Position numbers and translations under genes: made by a program. The notes below the pieces were generated by a model, which was given only the letters and a program-made list of their open reading frames with translations, was not told the origin of the DNA and did not search any database. From Moraxellaceae bacterium UBA2031 (GTDB lineage Bacteria; Pseudomonadota; Gammaproteobacteria; Pseudomonadales; Moraxellaceae), in assembly GCA_002333145.1 (NCBI GenBank), contig DDBN01000063.1, positions 1 to 12,141 of the forward strand: a stretch of 12,141 nt of DNA, written 5' to 3'. This document shows positions 7,958 to 12,141 of this stretch, piece by piece (position 1 is the stretch's first letter; each line of letters begins with the position of its first letter).

Positions 7958-9160
7958 ATGAATCTCGAAACCCCAAAAAAATTCCAGATGCTGGTTGATC
8001 AGGCCCAACAAGTAGCCCTTAATTTTCTGCGGCCTATTTCGCGTAAGTATGACAAGGCCGAGCACTCCTATCCAAAAGAACTCGACATGCTGGCTTCTTT
8101 GCTGGATGGCATGAATGATGGTGCGCCTGAATCTGCAGGTGCCTCTACTGCGGGCAAACGCGGTGCGCAAGCAAATGAAGGCATCCGCAACGGCTCCAAT
8201 ATGTCCACCGCGCTGGGCATTATCGAAATGTGCTATGGCGATACCGGCCTGCTGCTGTCCATGCCTCGTCAAGGCTTGGGTAACTCTGCCATTGCGGCCG
8301 TGGCCAATGATGAACAGCTCGAACGCTTTATGGGAAAATGGGCGGCCATGGCCATCACAGAGCCAGGCACAGGCTCTGATTCTGCCAACATTCGTACCTC
8401 TGCCACACGCGATGGAGATGACTTCATTCTTAATGGCGAAAAGATCTACGTAACCTCCGGCGAACGTGCCGATTGTGTGGTGGTCTGGGCCACGCTGGAC
8501 AGGAACTTGGGCCGTGCCGCCATCAAGTCCTTTGTCGTGGAAAAAGGCACACCCGGCATGACGGTTACTCGCCTAGAGCACAAACTGGGCATCAAGGCCT
8601 CGGATACGGCCGCGATTAACTTCACGGACTGCCGTGTGCCGGTAGCTAACCTGTTGGGCAATCCAGAGATCGATGTAGGCAAGGGCTTTGCCGGCGTCAT
8701 GGAAACGTTCGACAACACCCGCCCATTAGTTGCTGCCATGGCAGTGGGTTGTGCCAAGGCCTCCCTAGAGCGTACCAAAGAGCTGCTAAAGGATTATCTG
8801 GACCCAAACTACAGCACTCTGCCATTGAATGCCTCAAACGTTGTGGCGACTGTCACGCGCATGGAAGCAGAATGGGAAGCCGCACGACTGCTCACCCTTA
8901 AAGCCGCTTGGATGGCTGACAACAAGCAGCCCAACTCGAAAGAGGCCTCAATTGCCAAGGCCAAGGCCGGACGTGTTGGCAACGAAATTACGCTCAAGTG
9001 TGTCGAGCTTTGTGCCTCAGTGGGGTATGGAGAGGACGAACTACTGGAAAAATGGGCGCGTGACTCAAAAATTCTCGACATCTTTGAGGGGACACAACAA
9101 ATCCAGCAGCTTATTATTGCCCGTCGCCTGCTGGGCAAGAGTTCTAGCGAACTCAAATAA
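7958..9160 (+). CDS. Acyl-CoA dehydrogenase, putative catalytic subunit
   Basis: A 400-residue FAD-dependent acyl-CoA dehydrogenase, expected to form the alpha-beta double bond of an acyl-CoA and pass electrons to ETF. The core motif ITEPGTGSD (133-141) and catalytic-base region KILDIFEGTQQIQ (371-383) with E377 are intact, as is NTRPLVAAMAVG (253-264). Two elements that complete the FAD site across the dimer are degraded: RxxFG is replaced by DPNYSTLPLN (282-291), and QxxGGxGF is ELCASVGY (350-357). These are the elements preserved in the preceding gene, so the two probably assemble as a heteromer. The ATG at 7958 has GAGG 8 bases upstream. It lies 56 bases after the first dehydrogenase gene and 16 bases before the next gene, as in one operon. 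The substrate cannot be read from the sequence. The 50-80 region contains an unusual Gly/Ala/Asn-rich insert-like stretch. Confidence 0.92.
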   Translation: MNLETPKKFQMLVDQAQQVALNFLRPISRKYDKAEHSYPKELDMLASLLDGMNDGAPESAGASTAGKRGAQANEGIRNGSNMSTALGIIEMCYGDTGLLLSMPRQGLGNSAIAAVANDEQLERFMGKWAAMAITEPGTGSDSANIRTSATRDGDDFILNGEKIYVTSGERADCVVVWATLDRNLGRAAIKSFVVEKGTPGMTVTRLEHKLGIKASDTAAINFTDCRVPVANLLGNPEIDVGKGFAGVMETFDNTRPLVAAMAVGCAKASLERTKELLKDYLDPNYSTLPLNASNVVATVTRMEAEWEAARLLTLKAAWMADNKQPNSKEASIAKAKAGRVGNEITLKCVELCASVGYGEDELLEKWARDSKILDIFEGTQQIQQLIIARRLLGKSSSELK

Positions 9161-9176
9161 AAGGACATCTGTAAAG

Positions 9177-9914
9177 GTGCATGACCAAAACAACCCCGCC
9201 GGACACTACACGGCCTTTGAGGCCAGCCCTGAGTTGCGCCGTGTCGGTGAGAAACTGGTCTGGGAAGTTACGCAGGGAAACTGGCATCAGCATGATGCAC
9301 TCATCGAAGTGATCGAGCGCTTTGACCGGGAGTCTGGCAAAGCGCTTGTGCTAGATGCTATTCATGCGATGGGACTCAATCGTACTGCAGAGCATTTTGT
9401 GCAATCCACCGTGCAGTCGTTATCAGGCACGATCAACAAACTGACCAAACAGATCGTGCCAAAGCTAGACCGTGAGCAGATGACTCTGGCAGCGAGCCAT
9501 ATTCGTTCACTGTCCATCACTATGCCGGCTGAAAATGGCTTCACCGCGATGGTTGGCTACCAGATACCTGACTCACTAAACGAACGCCGTATCGATTCAG
9601 TACGGCGTATCCGTGACGGCAACTGGAAAGAAGAAAAACGAGCCATCAGTCAGCAACTGAATGAATTGGGCGATCTTCTACTGGAGGAAATCTACCTCAA
9701 GTCCGTGCGCATGATGGGCTTCGGTTTTTTTACAGAGAAACTGGTTCAGGGTGGTGCCGTCATCGGGCGTGGTGTTAAAAATCAATTGATCAACTGGGCA
9801 ATTGGCAGCCTGCAGGAGCCTGAATTCATGATGCTGGCGGACTACATGGACTTGCGCCACTTGTATTTGCCTGAGCCCATGCCACACCAGTTTCTCTACT
9901 ACCCCAATGACTGA
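9177..9914 (+). CDS. Conserved-looking hypothetical protein, third gene of the dehydrogenase operon
   Basis: A 245-residue protein I do not recognise. It lacks a signal peptide and clear membrane segments, and looks mostly helical and soluble. Visible parts are an N-terminal helical region with a Trp-containing stretch (KLVWEVTQGNW, 26-36), a central basic/acidic helix (ERRIDSVRRIRDGNWKEEKR, 136-155), a glycine-bearing hydrophobic segment (about 180-200) and a Pro/Tyr-rich C-terminus (LPEPMPHQFLYYPND, 231-245). The frame is open far upstream inside the dehydrogenase gene, but the start is taken as the GTG at 9177: AAGGA lies 11 bases upstream and it follows the dehydrogenase stop by 16 bases. 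No in-frame ATG occurs until residue 65. An ATG at 9181 is out of frame and soon stops. Its position suggests a function tied to the dehydrogenase pair, for example assembly or a later step on the product, but this is only inference. Confidence 0.75.
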   Translation: MHDQNNPAGHYTAFEASPELRRVGEKLVWEVTQGNWHQHDALIEVIERFDRESGKALVLDAIHAMGLNRTAEHFVQSTVQSLSGTINKLTKQIVPKLDREQMTLAASHIRSLSITMPAENGFTAMVGYQIPDSLNERRIDSVRRIRDGNWKEEKRAISQQLNELGDLLLEEIYLKSVRMMGFGFFTEKLVQGGAVIGRGVKNQLINWAIGSLQEPEFMMLADYMDLRHLYLPEPMPHQFLYYPND

Positions 9915-9966
9915 TCATTCCACCAATCATTAATCACTTCACTTAAAACCAGTAATACACCATAAA

Positions 9967-9996
9967 AAAAATGGCTGCCAGATCGCAGCCATTTTT
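9967..9996. terminator. Bidirectional intrinsic terminator
   Basis: AAAAATGGCTGC (9967-9978) pairs perfectly with GCAGCCATTTTT (9985-9996) around a 6-base loop. The T-run on the plus side and the A-run at 9964-9971 (a T-run on the minus strand) give a U-tract in both directions. It lies between the convergent dehydrogenase operon and acs, and should stop both transcripts. Confidence 0.9.
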
Positions 9997-10015
9997 GATT
10001 AAACCCTCACACTAC

Positions 10016-11989
10016 TCAGACGTTTTCCTGCAGCTGCTGCAGAATGGCCGGATTTTCTAGCGTTGAAATGTCTTGGGTAATCTGCTCGCCCTTGGCAATT
10101 GACCTTAGCAAACGACGCATGATTTTTCCTGAACGTGTCTTCGGTAGATTGTCACCAAAACGGATATCCTCCGGCTTGGCAATAGCACCAATCTGGCCAC
10201 CCACCCAATCGCGTAACTCAGCAATCATCCGCTTGGCTTCGTCGCCAGTCGGGCGTGCGCCTTTCAGCACAACGAACGCAACAATGGCTTCGCCCTTGAG
10301 CGGATCCGGACGCCCCACCACCGCCGCTTCCGCAACTTGGCTGTTTGCCACCAGCGCCGACTCGATTTCCATCGTACCAAGGCGATGCCCGGACACGTTC
10401 AACACGTCATCAATACGGCCCATGATCCAGAAGTAGCCATCATCATCACGGTGTGCCGAATCCCCCGCCAAGTAATAGCGCCCTTTGAATTCATCAGGAA
10501 AATAAGACTTCACAAAACGATCCGGATCACCCCAGAGCGTGCGCACCTGCGATGGGAACGGGCGCTTGATGACGAGAATGCCACCGTTACCCTTCTCTAC
10601 CGGCACGCCGACTTCGTCAACGATATCCGCCATGATGCCGGGCAGTGGCAAAGTGCAGGAGCCAGGCTTGGTCGGTACCGCGCCCGGCAGCGGTGCAATC
10701 ATGTGCGAACCCGTTTCTGTCTGCCACCATGTATCCACAATCGGGCAACGCCCACCGCCGACCACATTGTGATACCACATCCACGCTTCAGGATTGATCG
10801 GCTCACCCACCGAACCCAACAGACGCAGCGATGATAAATCAAACTGGCTTGGTAAATCCCCCCCCAATTTGATCAGAGAGCGAATCGCCGTAGGCGCGGT
10901 ATAGAACGTCGTGACGTGATGACGTTCTATCATTTGCCAAAAACGACCGGCATCGGGATAGGTCGGAATCCCTTCAAAAATTACCTGCGTTCCACCAACC
11001 GCCAAAGGCCCGTACGCCACAAAACTATGGCCCGTCACCCAGCCCACATCCGCTGTGCACCAGAAAATATCATCGGGCTTGTGATCAAATACCCACTGCA
11101 TTGAATTGATGGCGCCGAGCAGATAACCAGCGCTGGAGTGCTGCACTCCCTTCGGCTTACCCGTTGAGCCTGATGTGTAAAGGATGAATAAAGGATCATC
11201 TGCCCCCACCCATGTTGGCTCACAGTATTGCGGCTTGCCCTTTACCAGATCATGCCACCAGATATCTCTGCCCTTCTGCCATTCGATTTGAGCATCTTTT
11301 TCTTCGGCACGCTTAAACACCACCACTCGCTCTAGCGTTTTGCATCCGCCCAGAGCAATCGCTTCATCCGTGGTGGCCTTGAGCGGCACTACCTTACCAC
11401 CACGAATACTGCCGTTGGCCGTGATGATAAGTTTTGCGCCCGCATCAATGATTCGTTCATTCACACTTTTTGCTGAGAACCCGCCAAACACCACAGAGTG
11501 AATGGCACCGATACGCGCACAGGCCTGCATGGCCACTACCGCCTCGATGCCCATCGGCATATAAATAATGACGCGGTCACCTTTCGTCACACCGAGTGAC
11601 TTTAAACCATTGGCAAATTGACCGACCTCTCGTGACAACTCTGCATAGGTCAGTCTGCGAACCGTGCCGTTATCCGACTCAAAAATCAGCGCAACCTTGT
11701 TCGCTAACTCTGGCAGATGCCGATCAATGCAGTTGTAGGAAACATTCATCTGGCCATCATGAAACCAGCGATAGAAAGGGGCATTACTTTCGTCCAGCGT
11801 CTGTGTGAACGGCCGATGCCAGGACAGATTCTCACGAGCCTGCCGCGCCCAAAAGCCCTCGTAATCTGAGTTAGCCTCATCACACAAGGCCTGATAAGCC
11901 TCCATGCCAGATACCCGAGCTGCCGCACGAAATGCATCGGCTGGGGGGAATATCCGGTTTTCAACCAGAATGGAATCAATGGTGGACAT
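10016..11989 (-). CDS. acs: Acetyl-CoA synthetase (AMP-forming)
   Basis: Cytoplasmic enzyme (657 aa, the normal length) that converts acetate, ATP and CoA to acetyl-CoA through acetyl-AMP. Motifs in order: ATP-binding loop YTSGSTGKPKG (271-281), WCTADVGWVTGHS (310-322), DTWWQTETG (419-427) with the Trp that restricts the acyl pocket to acetate, GDSAHRDDDGYFWIMGR (509-525), hinge and CoA-site region DDVLNVSGHRLGTMEIE (527-543), and PKTRSGKIMRR near the C-terminus with K622. K622 matches the lysine that Pat-type acetyltransferases acetylate and sirtuins release to control this enzyme, so post-translational control is likely if those enzymes exist in the host. The ATG at 11989 has AGGAG 6 bases upstream. 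The gene is monocistronic here, ending in the bidirectional terminator shared with the dehydrogenase operon. WW in the pocket argues for acetate over longer acids such as propionate or butyrate. Confidence 0.97.
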   Translation of the reverse strand: MSTIDSILVENRIFPPADAFRAAARVSGMEAYQALCDEANSDYEGFWARQARENLSWHRPFTQTLDESNAPFYRWFHDGQMNVSYNCIDRHLPELANKVALIFESDNGTVRRLTYAELSREVGQFANGLKSLGVTKGDRVIIYMPMGIEAVVAMQACARIGAIHSVVFGGFSAKSVNERIIDAGAKLIITANGSIRGGKVVPLKATTDEAIALGGCKTLERVVVFKRAEEKDAQIEWQKGRDIWWHDLVKGKPQYCEPTWVGADDPLFILYTSGSTGKPKGVQHSSAGYLLGAINSMQWVFDHKPDDIFWCTADVGWVTGHSFVAYGPLAVGGTQVIFEGIPTYPDAGRFWQMIERHHVTTFYTAPTAIRSLIKLGGDLPSQFDLSSLRLLGSVGEPINPEAWMWYHNVVGGGRCPIVDTWWQTETGSHMIAPLPGAVPTKPGSCTLPLPGIMADIVDEVGVPVEKGNGGILVIKRPFPSQVRTLWGDPDRFVKSYFPDEFKGRYYLAGDSAHRDDDGYFWIMGRIDDVLNVSGHRLGTMEIESALVANSQVAEAAVVGRPDPLKGEAIVAFVVLKGARPTGDEAKRMIAELRDWVGGQIGAIAKPEDIRFGDNLPKTRSGKIMRRLLRSIAKGEQITQDISTLENPAILQQLQENV

Positions 11990-12014
11990 GGCTTGCTCCT
12001 GTTGCCGCTTTATC

Positions 12015-12043
12015 GTTATTTTGCATGTGACTACACATCACAA
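12015..12043 (-). promoter_or_regulatory. Candidate promoter of acs
   Basis: On the minus strand TTGTGA (12043-12038) and AATAAC (12020-12015) are 17 bases apart, each with four of six matches to the sigma-70 hexamers. The predicted transcript would start near 12008, about 20 bases before the acs ATG. TGTGA and TCACA half-sites (12026-12030 and 12038-12042) overlap it but are spaced by 7 bases, not the 6 of a CRP site. Weak motif-only call. Confidence 0.3.
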
Positions 12044-12051
12044 CCTAGCAC

Positions 12052-12096
12052 TCAAGAATGAGTCACGGCAGACAATATGACAACCCGCATTCTTGA
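12052..12096. repeat. 9-bp inverted repeat upstream of acs
   Basis: TCAAGAATG (12052-12060) is repeated in inverted orientation as CATTCTTGA (12088-12096), perfect over 9 bp, with 27 bases between the arms. It lies upstream of the candidate acs promoter, where an activator would bind. In several gammaproteobacteria acs is activated by the CrbS/CrbR (MxtR/ErdR) two-component system, but I cannot match these arms to a known operator. Confidence 0.45.
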
Positions 12097-12141
12097 TCTT
12101 AGTAGCGCAAATACTGCACCTGAACATAAACGATCTACCCG
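12077..12141 (+). CDS. Possible start of a divergent gene, cut by the window edge
   Basis: An ATG at 12077 opens a frame of 21 codons that is still open at the right edge (MTTRILDLSSANTAPEHKRS...). There is no strong ribosome-binding site (only GGCAG at 12068-12072), and the fragment is too short to recognise. If real, it would be divergent from acs with its start inside the inverted repeat region. Open frames of this length are common by chance. Confidence 0.2.
   Translation, partial: MTTRILDLSSANTAPEHKRST

Noticed and set aside
8829..9176. Upstream extension of the third operon gene, overlapping the dehydrogenase gene in another frame
   Set aside because: It would overlap a strongly supported coding region for 116 codons; the translation there is low-quality, and the GTG at 9177 with a ribosome-binding site fits operon spacing.
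10337..10834. Open plus-strand frame of 165 codons opposite acs
   Set aside because: It is antisense to the conserved core of acs, with an Arg/His/Thr-rich translation and no recognisable domain; a shadow frame.
12026..12042. CRP binding site upstream of acs
   Set aside because: TGTGA and TCACA are perfect half-sites but are separated by 7 bases; CRP needs 6. Kept only as a note on the promoter entry.

Overview
This window looks like a chromosomal segment of a gammaproteobacterium, probably Pseudomonadales/Oceanospirillales-like. The clues are a five-domain GacS/BarA-type hybrid histidine kinase beside a divergent cysM (the two are also close together in Pseudomonas), a TakP/FcbT-type TRAP transporter, and a proteobacterial acetyl-CoA synthetase. 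Base composition is moderate and even. I see no mobile element, CRISPR array, tRNA or rRNA, and no gene-free stretch longer than about 160 bases.

Layout: (1) 1-398, minus: 5' part of cysM, running off the left edge. (2) 529-3312, plus: GacS/BarA hybrid sensor kinase, divergent from cysM across a 130-base region with candidate promoter elements. A perfect 12-bp hairpin overlaps its stop codon. (3) 6447-3340, minus: a tightly packed TRAP operon in the order small membrane subunit (DctQ), large membrane subunit (DctM, GTG start, 11-base overlap), Tat-exported binding protein (DctP, 2-base gap). (4) 6606-9914, plus: a three-gene unit, divergent from the TRAP operon, with two dissimilar acyl-CoA dehydrogenase-family proteins and a 245-residue protein I do not recognise. 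A bidirectional intrinsic terminator follows. (5) 11989-10016, minus: complete acs. Its upstream region holds a candidate promoter and a 9-bp inverted repeat, and possibly the first codons of a divergent gene at the right edge.

The most interesting part is the acyl-CoA dehydrogenase pair. The first protein lacks the TEPxxGSD flavin/substrate motif and has no Glu at either of the two well-known catalytic-base positions, but keeps the RxxFG and QxxGGxGF elements that in this family contact the FAD of the neighbouring subunit. The second has the reverse pattern: TEPGTGSD and the catalytic Glu are intact, while RxxFG and QxxGGxG are degraded. This complementary loss suggests an obligate heteromer with one composite FAD site per pair, in the manner of the mycobacterial ChsE/FadE heterotetramers. 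The substrate is unknown.

Taken together, the right two thirds of the window could support uptake of an organic acid (TRAP), oxidation of an acyl-CoA (heteromeric dehydrogenase) and acetate activation (Acs). They are separate transcription units, so a shared pathway is only an inference.
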